The notes below the pieces were generated by a model, which worked only from the letters and a program-made list of their open reading frames with translations, was not told where the DNA came from and ran no database searches. The translations under genes and the position numbers were made by a program. This document shows positions 46,723-54,924 of a DNA stretch of 54,924 nucleotides, piece after piece (position 1 is the first letter of the stretch; each line of letters begins with the position of its first letter). Origin of the DNA: an uncultured Photobacterium sp. (GTDB taxonomy: Bacteria > Pseudomonadota > Gammaproteobacteria > Enterobacterales > Vibrionaceae); the NCBI RefSeq assembly GCF_947039875.1, contig NZ_CAMRAN010000027.1, positions 1 through 54,924 of the forward strand. The letters run 5' to 3'.

Positions 46723-47676
46723 ATGAGTATTTTTAGCTATGAAGGGTTTGCTGTATTAACAGTATTAATGCTTGCATTGGATTTATACCAAACACGTGGT
46801 GGTAAAATTTCGATCAAAACTGCGGCTATTTGGAGCGTGTTTTGGGTATGTTTAGCCTTTGTTTTTATGGGGTTTATTTACCTATACTGGCCTCAAATGG
46901 CGCCAGAAAGTACATATACAAATAAACAAGCAGCAACATCATTTATTACTGGCTATTTATTAGAAAAATCTTTAAGTGTTGATAACTTATTTGTTTTTGC
47001 ATTAATCTTTGGCCAATTTGCTGTACCTGAACGTCTACGTCCTCGTATTCTAATGTTAGGTATTGTTGGTGCTCTCTTCCTACGTGCAGGTATGATTGGT
47101 GTTGGTGCAAAACTATTAGCTGATTATCACTGGATCCTATACATCTTCGCCGTTTTCTTACTTTACACTGGTTTTAAACTTTGGCGCGAAGGTGAAGAAG
47201 AACAAGAAGACTTCTCAAACTCAGCGCCTGTACGTATTGTAAAACGCTTCTTTAGAGTTTCTGATGATTATCACGATCATAAAATGTTCATTAAAGACAG
47301 CAAAGGTTGGCTTGCAACACCATTATTAGTCGTAGTAGCTGTTATCTCATTAACAGATGTAATGTTTGCACTGGATTCAATTCCTGCAATATTTGCAGTA
47401 ACACAAGAAGCATTTCTAGTCTTTACCGCTAATGTGTTTGCTCTATTAGGTTTACGTTCACTATATTTCGTATTAGAAGGTATGTTAACGCGTTTCTGCT
47501 ATTTACGTGTTGCATTAGCATTTATATTAAGTTTCATTGGTATCAAAATGTTACTTGTTGGTTCGCCATATGCAATTCCAACAGTGATTTCACTTTGCGT
47601 GATCATTCTTTCTATTACGATTGCTATCAGTGCATCACTATGGAAAACACGCAATATAGAAACAACTGAACAATAA
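46723..47676 (+). CDS. alx: TerC/Alx-family membrane protein
   Basis: 317 residues, nine or so membrane helices, like E. coli Alx (321). Conserved acidic metal-site residues appear in EKSLSVDNLFVFALIF and in SLTDVMFALDSIPAIFAVTQ. TerC/Alx proteins have been linked to Mn2+ export and to alkaline pH in E. coli. The preceding yybP-ykoY riboswitch supports a manganese role. AGAGAG precedes the ATG. Confidence 0.93.
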   Translation: MSIFSYEGFAVLTVLMLALDLYQTRGGKISIKTAAIWSVFWVCLAFVFMGFIYLYWPQMAPESTYTNKQAATSFITGYLLEKSLSVDNLFVFALIFGQFAVPERLRPRILMLGIVGALFLRAGMIGVGAKLLADYHWILYIFAVFLLYTGFKLWREGEEEQEDFSNSAPVRIVKRFFRVSDDYHDHKMFIKDSKGWLATPLLVVVAVISLTDVMFALDSIPAIFAVTQEAFLVFTANVFALLGLRSLYFVLEGMLTRFCYLRVALAFILSFIGIKMLLVGSPYAIPTVISLCVIILSITIAISASLWKTRNIETTEQ

Positions 47677-47693
47677 TTACTGACTCAATAAAA

Positions 47694-47738
47694 ATGCCAC
47701 GGCCAACTAAACAAAATAGATAGCCTGTGGCGTTTTTT
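47694..47738 (+). terminator. Intrinsic terminator of alx
   Basis: GCCAC at 47696-47700 pairs with GTGGC at 47727-47731 with partial extension inward, followed by GT7. It also faces the convergent HAD gene. Confidence 0.75.
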
Positions 47739-47762
47739 TACTTATAAAAAGTTAACTATGTA

Positions 47763-48494
47763 CTAAGCAAAATGCTGCGTTATCACGTTCAGTAATTGTT
47801 GTGGTTGAGCCACAATATATGATGGAGTGATTTGTGATAGCTTATCATGATCACTTATCTTGCCTGTATCAACCCACACACTAGTAATACCCGCTCTATT
47901 CGCACCTGCAATATCAGCCGCTAATGAATCTCCCATATGAAGAACTTCATTTGGCTCACACTTCACCAAATTTAATGCTTTTTTGAAAATACTTAATGCA
48001 GGCTTCTCTTCAGGTTCTTCTCCACCAACAATAATATGGTCTACATGTTGATCCATCGCTGTAGCGGCTAGTTTAGGATACTGAGAAAAAACAGGGCCGT
48101 TAGTGATCACCACCAGCTTATAGTGTTGACGAAGCGTCGCAAGCATCGCTTTAACTTCAGGAAAGAAGTCAAACCCAGCCATACGGCCATCATCAAACAC
48201 CGCTTGAATAGCCTTTGCTTGCTCAAAAGAAAGAGAGAGCTGTTGCTGAGCAAATAGTGTTTGTACTAATGTTTGACGAAACAGTAATTCATTATCTAAT
48301 AACGCCACTAATTGTGGAAATTCACTATTTAACTGTTTATAAATTCCAGCAATGTAGCGTTGGCAAAAAACATCTGCATTCAATGCCGGAAACTGTGATT
48401 GAACATGGTATTTTAATGTTGTTAATGCTTGTTTATCTGCAACTGATGTCGCACATAAAGTTTCATCCATATCTAAAAAAATAGCTTTTAACAT
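47763..48494 (-). CDS. HAD-superfamily phosphatase
   Basis: 243 residues. Catalytic motif I IFLDMDETL, motif II VVITNG, motif III Lys in EEKPALSIFKKAL and motif IV HMGDSLAADIAGANRAG. It looks like the YjjG/N-acylneuraminate-9-phosphatase branch with a helical cap. The physiological substrate is unknown (house-cleaning nucleotide or sugar phosphate). Single gene. Confidence 0.88.
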   Translation of the reverse strand: MLKAIFLDMDETLCATSVADKQALTTLKYHVQSQFPALNADVFCQRYIAGIYKQLNSEFPQLVALLDNELLFRQTLVQTLFAQQQLSLSFEQAKAIQAVFDDGRMAGFDFFPEVKAMLATLRQHYKLVVITNGPVFSQYPKLAATAMDQHVDHIIVGGEEPEEKPALSIFKKALNLVKCEPNEVLHMGDSLAADIAGANRAGITSVWVDTGKISDHDKLSQITPSYIVAQPQQLLNVITQHFA

Positions 48495-48590
48495 TGCGTT
48501 CCCATTGTGCCGTACATTAAGACACCCTAACTATATTGTTTAAAAATAATAACCAAATTCTACCCTGAGTTATCAAATTGCGCACATAAA

Positions 48591-48616
48591 AAAGCCAGCA
48601 TCTAAATGCTGGCTTT
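48591..48616. terminator. Terminator of the L,D-transpeptidase gene
   Basis: AAAGCCAGCAT at 48591-48601 pairs with ATGCTGGCTTT at 48606-48616. On the minus strand the T-run follows, so it ends the L,D-transpeptidase transcript. Confidence 0.88.
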
Positions 48617-48642
48617 AAACAGAGTGCGTAATCAACAATTAT

Positions 48643-50424
48643 TTAGTGATTTACAAAATCTTTCATGGTAATAAATTTAACTTTGATTGGCTTAGCTTGT
48701 GGTGAGTCATAACCATAAATGTCACTACGCATTTGTAGATGTCCATCTTGATCAACCCATGCAGTTAAGTACACAAAGTCAACATCAATACGTTTAGATA
48801 GGCTCACAACTTTATGTTTCTTGGAATCTAACATTGTTTTAAATGATTTCATATTACTACGATTTTGATAATTAATAACGTAGTTGGCTAAATCATCAGC
48901 ACGCTCAACACGAACACAACCTGAACTTAGATCACGCTTATTGCGGCTAAATAAACCATGTGCAGGCGTATCATGTAAGAAAATAGCATAGTCATTTGGC
49001 ATTAAGAATTTCACTGTACCCAATGAATTACGAGGACCAGGGCCTTGCTGGAATTCATGAGGGAATGTTTTTGGATCTACTGTAGCCCAATTAATACTAC
49101 TTGGTGAAATAACAGTACGATCACGCCAGCTATTTAGAATTTGCATATTATGTGCTTTCAAGTAATTACGCGATCTTTTCACTTTCGGAATAACATCGTT
49201 TTGCTTGATAGTAATTGGGACATTCCAATATGGATTCACAACCATGGTTGTGATCGCAGATGAGAACAAGTTTGTTGGACGAGTATCACGGCCTACAATA
49301 ACTTTAGACTCAAATACTTTTTTACCATTATCGAATACTTCTAACTTATAGTTCGGAATATTTACCCAGATATGCGCACGCGTATCGTTATGACGGTTTA
49401 AAGCAGATAAACGTAGCGTATTCAATGCAAGAACACGTGCAATATCACTATAAGGCATCACTAACTGTTTAACAGTACCCGAACCAATAACGCCATCAAC
49501 ACTTAGACCATGACGCTTTTGAAAGGTCTTCAGGCTATTAAACATAATGCCTGTATTTTTAATTGTTGACTGAGCTAATAAGGTATCTCGATCAGCTGCG
49601 GACATATCACCTAGGTTATATAGAACCTTAACAATTTCATGTCCTTTTGGTAATACAGCACCTCGGCGATATATGCCTTTAAAATTTGATGCAACTAAAT
49701 GGTGTGGTGCTAATTTTTCAAATTTCTGAATAACCTTCATCGTTGACTCAAAATCAACATATGTAGGGCGGTACTTTGTTAATTTAGCCAATGTCATTGG
49801 ATATGCGTCATCACCCTTTGCATATTCCATCATGCTATGAGTCATTTTGACAGGTTTAGACAAAAATAACACATTGCGGTGCTGAGCGATGTAATTCTGA
49901 AATGCACGGTAAACATAGTAAGTATCTGTCGCTAGTAAATCATAACCACGTAGATTACCTTCTTGTTCAAGTTTCTTCATTTCAGCTAAACGCTGTGCAA
50001 TACCCGGCAGCATTTTGCTATCTGCGAGTACTTGAAGCTGTAATGACAACTCATTACGTAGCGCCTCTGTATTCCAGAGCGGGTAAAATTTATTTTGCGC
50101 ATAAGCTTGTTCGATTTGTGGCACGAAACACACATTACTGGTTGTTTCACCACATAAAATTTTCGTACTTTTCAAATGTAGATTATTCAATGAAGACCAA
50201 TCAACACTGCCCGTTGTTAACGGTGCTTTTCGCGTCTCAGCAGGAATTTCAGGTAATGCCGTACTAGAACCGACAATCGGCACATCGTTATTTTGTGATA
50301 CAACAGCAACATTCTCTGGAATAGTAGAATTTACCTCAGCAGCAAAAACACTACCAGGCACCATCAATGATAACATTAAAAGTTTACTTACACGTTTAGC
50401 AACAATACGTTGAGGATTAAACAT
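48643..50424 (-). CDS. ldtD: L,D-transpeptidase, LdtD/YcbB type
   Basis: 593 residues from ATG 50424 (a TTG at 50430 has better Shine-Dalgarno spacing and is possible). Signal peptide ending PGSVFAAE. An N-terminal scaffold domain follows, then a peptidoglycan-binding repeat (LKTFQKRHGLSVDGVIGSGT) and a YkuD catalytic domain with HDTPAHGLF and SSGCVRVERA, whose Cys is the nucleophile. Length and order match E. coli LdtD (615). It makes 3-3 cross-links in peptidoglycan in the periplasm and confers beta-lactam tolerance there. Confidence 0.92.
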   Translation of the reverse strand: MFNPQRIVAKRVSKLLMLSLMVPGSVFAAEVNSTIPENVAVVSQNNDVPIVGSSTALPEIPAETRKAPLTTGSVDWSSLNNLHLKSTKILCGETTSNVCFVPQIEQAYAQNKFYPLWNTEALRNELSLQLQVLADSKMLPGIAQRLAEMKKLEQEGNLRGYDLLATDTYYVYRAFQNYIAQHRNVLFLSKPVKMTHSMMEYAKGDDAYPMTLAKLTKYRPTYVDFESTMKVIQKFEKLAPHHLVASNFKGIYRRGAVLPKGHEIVKVLYNLGDMSAADRDTLLAQSTIKNTGIMFNSLKTFQKRHGLSVDGVIGSGTVKQLVMPYSDIARVLALNTLRLSALNRHNDTRAHIWVNIPNYKLEVFDNGKKVFESKVIVGRDTRPTNLFSSAITTMVVNPYWNVPITIKQNDVIPKVKRSRNYLKAHNMQILNSWRDRTVISPSSINWATVDPKTFPHEFQQGPGPRNSLGTVKFLMPNDYAIFLHDTPAHGLFSRNKRDLSSGCVRVERADDLANYVINYQNRSNMKSFKTMLDSKKHKVVSLSKRIDVDFVYLTAWVDQDGHLQMRSDIYGYDSPQAKPIKVKFITMKDFVNH

Positions 50425-51086
50425 CGTCAAAGCGATCCTTACCTATAAAATAGAACAAAAAATACCATACCTAGCATTACAGCTTATCTTATTGATATGC
50501 AATGACGGCAATCCATAGTTCATAAAAAAACTAACTAAGTATATTTAGACAAATTTTGGCAAATGATACAATTTAAAAAATGAAACTTTAAAAATTAATT
50601 ATGCCATATCATGATTTTTTATTTATAAACCTCACAAAAAAAATAAATAAAACATTGATTATAAAGAGATTAAATTTTATCTTTTTATTTTAACACTAAA
50701 AAAAACAGTTTTTTATTAAAAATTTTATCTAATGTAAAAAAATAGATTTTTCGTTTTTCCGCCTAATATTTGCTCAATAATTAAGCTCTATGGTTATTTC
50801 TACTATAATAATATCGATCCTTTATACCTCTTCTTCATGCCTAAAATAGCAACAACCTCCCTATTCGCATCGCTGTTACATAATCACTATTGCATATATG
50901 TGCTTTCACTTTCGTATTGCACCTAATGGCAATACTTATTATCACTCATCAATATGATGCTGAGTCATACTTACAATACGAATTTCTATTTTGGAAAAAC
51001 CAAATTCTTCCTTTTTCACTTCGGGAAAAAGAAAATATACGCTAGATTAACCATATAAAACTTATGGATATAAGAAGAACATAACA
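50425..51086. other. Very AT-rich intergenic region before yjjI
   Basis: About 660 bases with no supportable gene. Long A/T runs (50560-50760) make it the most AT-rich stretch of the window. Just before yjjI are two small hairpins, TTTGG/CCAAA at 50990-51004 and CTTTTTC/GAAAAAG at 51011-51031. I searched for an FNR box (TTGAT-N4-ATCAA) and saw only half-sites. Confidence 0.5.
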
Positions 51087-52619
51087 ATGACACTACAGAG
51101 TAATATCAAAAACATCATTACTGATGCAACATTAAGTGCAAAACAAAAAACGTTGTTCCTGTCATCAGAAGCTGAAGCACTTGTCGATTACATGCCTATT
51201 TCTAGCGCTATTTTAGCGGCCAAAGAAGCTGGAATTATTTGTGATATGTTTGAAGGTAATGCCCCTTTCAAACCTCGTTATGTTCTTCCTGATTATGCCA
51301 AGTTTTTACAGCAAGGTTCAGAGTATCTAGAACTGGAACCTGCAACAAATTTAGATGAAGCCATCAATCTACTGACTATTATTTATCATCATGTACCGTC
51401 AGTCACTAATATTCCCGTTTATCTTGGTCAACTTGACGAAATATTACTGCCATTTACTACGGGTATCAGCGAAGATATTTTATACCATAAGCTGAAAAAT
51501 TTCTGGATTATGCTTGACCGTACTCTTCCTGATGCCTTCATGCACGTCAATGTCGGCCCAACTGACAACATTGTTTGCCGCATGATTTTGACTATCGATG
51601 CCGAACTTAAACAAGTCGCACCCAATTTAACCTTTATGTACGACCCCACAACCACGCCAGATAGCCTGCTACAACAAGCATGTAATAATATCTGCGAGTG
51701 CAGTAAGCCACATATCGCTAACTACCCAATGTTCTCAGATGCTTTTGGCAAACCGGGATTCGGTATTGTAAGTTGCTATAACTCTCTTCCGCTTGCCGGT
51801 GGTGCAAACACCCTTGTCCGTCTTAATCTAAAAGAAGTGGCATTGCAAAGTAATAGCATTGAAGATTTTTTAACATCGACCTTGCCTCGTTATTGTGCAC
51901 TAATGTTTGAACTGATTGACGCACGTTCAGCATTTTTACATCAAGAATCAAACTTCTTTACTGGTTTCTTAACCACAGAGGGTTTGATTAATGAAGATCG
52001 TTTTGCCCCTATGTTTGGTATTTATGGCATGGCAGAAGCCGTTAATATTCTGATGGAGAAATCAGGCTCAGTAGCTAAATACGGACATAACGAAGAGGCA
52101 AATACTATTGCACTAAAAATCAGTGAAACATTAAGTGACATTGTAACAACAACCCCAGTAAAATACGGTTTTAATGGTCGAGCATTATTACACTCTCAAG
52201 GTGGCATTAGTTGTGATCATGAAGTCACACCTGGCATTCGTATTCCTTACGGTACCGAACCCGATCCTGTAATGCACATTAAAGCATTAGCCGCTCATCA
52301 TAAATACTATACATCGGGTATCAGTGAAATTTTAACTCTTGAAGAAACCATTAAAAACAACCCACTCGCATTAATGCAATTATGTAAAGGTGCATTAGCG
52401 TTAGGTTTCCGTGAATTCACCGCAAACGTTGCCAGCAATGATCTTGTACGTGTCACTGGTTACATGGTTAAACTATCTGATATTGCGAAATTCAAACAAC
52501 AAGGCTCACGAACAAATACAACTTGGTTAGGTACTGAAGCTTCTGAAAATACACATATTCTAGAGCGTCAGCCACGTGTTGTTAGTCGTGAAATGTCACC
52601 TGTTTACCCATCAAAATAA
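51087..52619 (+). CDS. yjjI: YjjI-family glycyl radical enzyme
   Basis: 510 residues (E. coli YjjI 516). A short member of the glycyl-radical superfamily, acting only without oxygen. The C-terminal radical loop is RVTGY with Gly458, and the thiyl Cys is probably Cys230 in GFGIVSCYNSLPLAGGANT. Unlike pyruvate formate-lyase it has no adjacent Cys pair and is some 250 residues shorter. Substrate unknown in any organism as far as I know. The activase gene follows after 17 bases. Confidence 0.92.
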   Translation: MTLQSNIKNIITDATLSAKQKTLFLSSEAEALVDYMPISSAILAAKEAGIICDMFEGNAPFKPRYVLPDYAKFLQQGSEYLELEPATNLDEAINLLTIIYHHVPSVTNIPVYLGQLDEILLPFTTGISEDILYHKLKNFWIMLDRTLPDAFMHVNVGPTDNIVCRMILTIDAELKQVAPNLTFMYDPTTTPDSLLQQACNNICECSKPHIANYPMFSDAFGKPGFGIVSCYNSLPLAGGANTLVRLNLKEVALQSNSIEDFLTSTLPRYCALMFELIDARSAFLHQESNFFTGFLTTEGLINEDRFAPMFGIYGMAEAVNILMEKSGSVAKYGHNEEANTIALKISETLSDIVTTTPVKYGFNGRALLHSQGGISCDHEVTPGIRIPYGTEPDPVMHIKALAAHHKYYTSGISEILTLEETIKNNPLALMQLCKGALALGFREFTANVASNDLVRVTGYMVKLSDIAKFKQQGSRTNTTWLGTEASENTHILERQPRVVSREMSPVYPSK

Positions 52620-52636
52620 ATGAAGAGCACCATATT

Positions 52637-53509
52637 ATGATTTCAGCTACCGTCAGCAAAATATTGAACTACTCATGTGTTGATGGGCCAGGTAATCGTA
52701 TGGTGCTGTTTTTGCAGGGGTGTAACTACCGCTGCAAAAACTGCCATAATCCACAAACTATAGATATGTGTAATCAATGTGGTGATTGTATACCAAGTTG
52801 CCCAACGCAATCATTACAGCTCACCACACAAAACAATAAACCATTTGTCGTGTGGAACATGCCAACCTGTACTGAATGCGATGCATGCTTAATCGCGTGT
52901 AATAGACAATCAACACCAAAAACACATCAGCTAACAATAGCTGATACCTTGGCATTGATCAGAGATAACGTATTCTTTATTAATGGTATTACGGTAACGG
53001 GGGGCGAAGCAACATTACAATTACCATATATAATTGCCCTCTTTAAGGCGATTAAGTTCGATCCCAGCTTGCAACATCTCAGCTGTATGATCGACAGTAA
53101 CGGTAGTTTAAGTATTACAGGGTGGCAATCAGTCTCCCCTTACCTTGATGGGGCGATGATTGATTTAAAAGCATGGAATAACACCACTCATCGGTGGTTA
53201 ACCGGCCGTGATAATGACCGAGTATTGGCGAGTATTTGTTGGTTAAGTCAACATCAAAAATTATATGAGATACGCTTATTGCAGATTCCAGACGTCACTG
53301 ATTATGAGCTATACATCGATGATGTTGCGGGATATTTAGCAACATTAGGTAATGACGTTCGTATAAAGCTTAATGCATTTCAACATCATGGGGTTACCGG
53401 TGAATCATTAAATTGGACAACGTGTAACCAAACCGATATTGAAACATTAGCAACGCAACTAACCGAACGTAATGTCACTAACCTAATTCTTCCAACGGTT
53501 TATGTGTAA
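52637..53509 (+). CDS. yjjW: Glycyl radical enzyme activase YjjW
   Basis: 290 residues. A radical SAM protein with the CxxxCxxC cluster motif (Cys29, Cys33, Cys36, in CNYRCKNC) and an inserted double ferredoxin region with Cys45/48/51/55 and Cys78/81/84/88. It has the glycine-rich ITVTGGEATLQ. It generates the glycyl radical on YjjI using SAM and [4Fe-4S]. Co-transcribed with yjjI; its 3' end overlaps the convergent LysR gene by ten bases. Confidence 0.93.
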   Translation: MISATVSKILNYSCVDGPGNRMVLFLQGCNYRCKNCHNPQTIDMCNQCGDCIPSCPTQSLQLTTQNNKPFVVWNMPTCTECDACLIACNRQSTPKTHQLTIADTLALIRDNVFFINGITVTGGEATLQLPYIIALFKAIKFDPSLQHLSCMIDSNGSLSITGWQSVSPYLDGAMIDLKAWNNTTHRWLTGRDNDRVLASICWLSQHQKLYEIRLLQIPDVTDYELYIDDVAGYLATLGNDVRIKLNAFQHHGVTGESLNWTTCNQTDIETLATQLTERNVTNLILPTVYV

Positions 53510-54435
53510 CGACCGATTTTATGTCCAACGGTTGTAATCTGTTGATACAACCACCGCACTGCAGGATCGTTCATACATGGCTGATACCACACTAAACTGT
53601 ACCCGACTTGACCATAATTAAACGGTAATGCTTTCATAGTCAATGATTGTGCTTGCGCTGCTACTTTTGCCCATTTCTTTGAACAAGTAAACAGTAATTT
53701 AGTATTTTTACACAGTGTCGCTGCCGCACCAAAATCGGCGACATTGACCATAATTTTACGTTTTCTATGTTGCTGAATAAGCTGCATTTCAAAAAATGGC
53801 ACACTAAGATCATTATCAACAATTCCAATATGATCGTAATGTAAATAATCATCGATCGTCAGTGATTGAGTCGCCAATGGGTGTTCATTAGACATTAAAC
53901 ACACCATTTCATCGGTAAATAAGGTTTCCCAAACCAAATTATTATCGATATTTGGTGGCTGGCTAAGATCATGAGGCAGAATAATAAAATCTAACACCCC
54001 TTTTGCTAACCCGCTAACACCAATATTATCTTTAGACCAAATATCTAATCGAATATTGGGTGCCAGCTTTAATACTTGCTCACATAACGGTGCTGCAAGT
54101 AACTCAAAAGTGCTTTCACGCATCGACAATGAAAAACTCCCCGCATAATGCGCAACATCAAATTGTTCCTGAGTCATAATTTGATTCATGTCATTGATCA
54201 TTTGATGTACTGTTGGCCCTAAACGACGCGCTAATGGCGTTGAAACTAAGCGATTACCATTACGGTAAAATAACTCATCATTTAAAGTGCCTCGAAGCTG
54301 GGTGAGGGTTTTACTAACGGAGGATGGGCTGACACATAATCGATGGGCACACGCTGTCACACTGAGGGTGTCTAACATAACGTGTAAGGTAATAAGGTGC
54401 TTCATGCTAATGCGTGATAGCTTAATTAAATCCAT
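53500..54435 (-). CDS. LysR-family transcriptional regulator
   Basis: 311 residues. An N-terminal winged HTH (SVTACAHRLCVSPSSVSKTL then LRGTLNDELFYRNGNRLVST) and a periplasmic-binding-like effector domain. The sequence is in the LeuO-like branch. AAGAG precedes the ATG. It is convergent with yjjW, overlapping it by ten bases, and is therefore a candidate but unproved regulator of the glycyl-radical genes. The effector is unknown. Confidence 0.88.
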   Translation of the reverse strand: MDLIKLSRISMKHLITLHVMLDTLSVTACAHRLCVSPSSVSKTLTQLRGTLNDELFYRNGNRLVSTPLARRLGPTVHQMINDMNQIMTQEQFDVAHYAGSFSLSMRESTFELLAAPLCEQVLKLAPNIRLDIWSKDNIGVSGLAKGVLDFIILPHDLSQPPNIDNNLVWETLFTDEMVCLMSNEHPLATQSLTIDDYLHYDHIGIVDNDLSVPFFEMQLIQQHRKRKIMVNVADFGAAATLCKNTKLLFTCSKKWAKVAAQAQSLTMKALPFNYGQVGYSLVWYQPCMNDPAVRWLYQQITTVGHKIGRYT

Positions 54436-54460
54436 TTACTATCTCTTGAATATAAATAAA

Positions 54461-54492
54461 AAATGCCAGTCAACATGTATTGACTAGCATTT
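54461..54492 (-). terminator. Terminator of folE
   Basis: AAATGCCAGTCAA at 54461-54473 pairs with TTGACTAGCATTT at 54480-54492 with one mismatch, loop CATGTA. On the minus strand a T6 run follows, placing it just before the LysR gene. Confidence 0.85.
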
Positions 54493-54523
54493 AAATAACA
54501 ATCAGTTACAACAGACACAGCGC

Positions 54524-54924
54524 TTAACGAATACCACTTAAAAATTCAGCACGCGTAGCAGGATTGCGTTTAAAAATTCCGCCGAGTGCCGTCGTTGTCG
54601 TTACACTGGTTGCATCCATTACACCGCGAGATTTAACACAGTAATGGGTTGCATCAATAGTAACAGCAACATCTTCACTTTCAAGTAGCGTTTGTAATGC
54701 CACTAAAATTTGTTGCGTTAGTCGCTCTTGCACTTGTGGGCGTTGAGAAAAGAAACGCACAATACGGTTAATTTTTGATAAACCTATAATTTTCCCACGT
54801 GGAATATAAGCAACTGTCGCTTTACCATCGATGGTAATTAAATGGTGCTCACAAGTACTGGTTAATGTGATGTCTTTTACTCGCACCATTTCATCACAGT
54901 TCATTTTATTTTCAATCACTGTGA
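54524..54924 (-). CDS. folE: GTP cyclohydrolase I (partial, N terminus off the window)
   Basis: The C-terminal 133 or so residues are visible; the frame is open to the right edge, so the start lies beyond 54924. It makes 7,8-dihydroneopterin triphosphate from GTP, the first step of folate and pterin synthesis. Visible motifs: zinc-binding [40 protein letters not shown] and the second zinc Cys in [10 protein letters not shown] methionine near 54919 is an internal residue. Confidence 0.95.
   Translation of the reverse strand, partial: TVIENKMNCDEMVRVKDITLTSTCEHHLITIDGKATVAYIPRGKIIGLSKINRIVRFFSQRPQVQERLTQQILVALQTLLESEDVAVTIDATHYCVKSRGVMDATSVTTTTALGGIFKRNPATRAEFLSGIR

Noticed and set aside
50425..51086. 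FNR box ahead of yjjI
   Set aside because: Only isolated TTGAT half-sites were found; no TTGAT-N4-ATCAA.

Overview
The window looks like a chromosomal segment of a low-GC gammaproteobacterium of the Vibrionaceae, most likely Photobacterium or a close relative. This is inferred from the gene content: the FdhD/DUF3305/DUF3306 formate-dehydrogenase accessory set, the TupABC-MobA-MobB/MoeA cluster, a Gsk inosine/guanosine kinase, DUF3581 and DUF3861 proteins, HrpA plus HrpB, and YjjI/YjjW. Genes are densely packed on both strands and mostly separated by clear bidirectional intrinsic terminators. I saw no rRNA, tRNA, CRISPR array, prophage or insertion sequence.

Positions 1-14430 form a formate dehydrogenase / tungsten / molybdenum-cofactor island. 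It holds the accessory proteins DUF3305 and DUF3306 (minus strand), the sulfurtransferase FdhD, a DNA-binding protein with a periplasmic-binding-protein-like sensor domain, a sigma-54-dependent response regulator with its Cache-type histidine kinase, a TupABC-type oxyanion ABC importer, MobA and a MobB-MoeA fusion. Good -24/-12 elements lie before fdhD and tupA, and weaker ones face leftward at 96-110 and 1629-1643. The palindrome TGMGACATTTTGTCTYA occurs at 179-195 and 9346-9362, upstream of two of these promoters. I infer that the local sigma-54 regulator couples formate dehydrogenase accessory genes to tungstate/molybdate uptake and cofactor assembly. A PBP7-type endopeptidase, an unknown protein and an unlisted 33-residue membrane peptide gene sit inside this stretch.

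Positions 14560-28600 hold ordinary chromosomal genes: a DUF3581 protein, an OmpR-type two-component system, NagE, a PAP2 phosphatase, an XRE-like regulator, a putative copper pair (Cys-rich exported protein plus DUF411), a zinc-ribbon protein, a MarR regulator divergent from DUF3861 with twin operators, a DUF4156 lipoprotein, a DUF2786 protein, Gsk, and an APC permease with two strong palindromes in front of it.

Positions 28600-43600 hold HrpA, a MATE exporter divergent from an AraC regulator, ZntB, a TerB-like protein, HrpB, a MenB with the Asp-type active-site signature, NAD-malic enzyme and SanA, with a possible 41-residue gene convergent to SanA.

Positions 43600-54924 hold a DASS transporter, an unknown protein, a 1-kb non-coding stretch carrying a yybP-ykoY (manganese) riboswitch and its terminator ahead of an Alx/TerC membrane protein, a HAD hydrolase, an LdtD-type L,D-transpeptidase, the uncharacterised glycyl-radical enzyme YjjI with activase YjjW and a convergent LysR regulator, and a partial folE running off the right end.

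The two places most likely to hold undescribed biology are the sigma-54 formate/tungsten regulon, whose regulator has an unusual Cys-rich linker, and the YjjI/YjjW glycyl-radical system, whose substrate is unknown.
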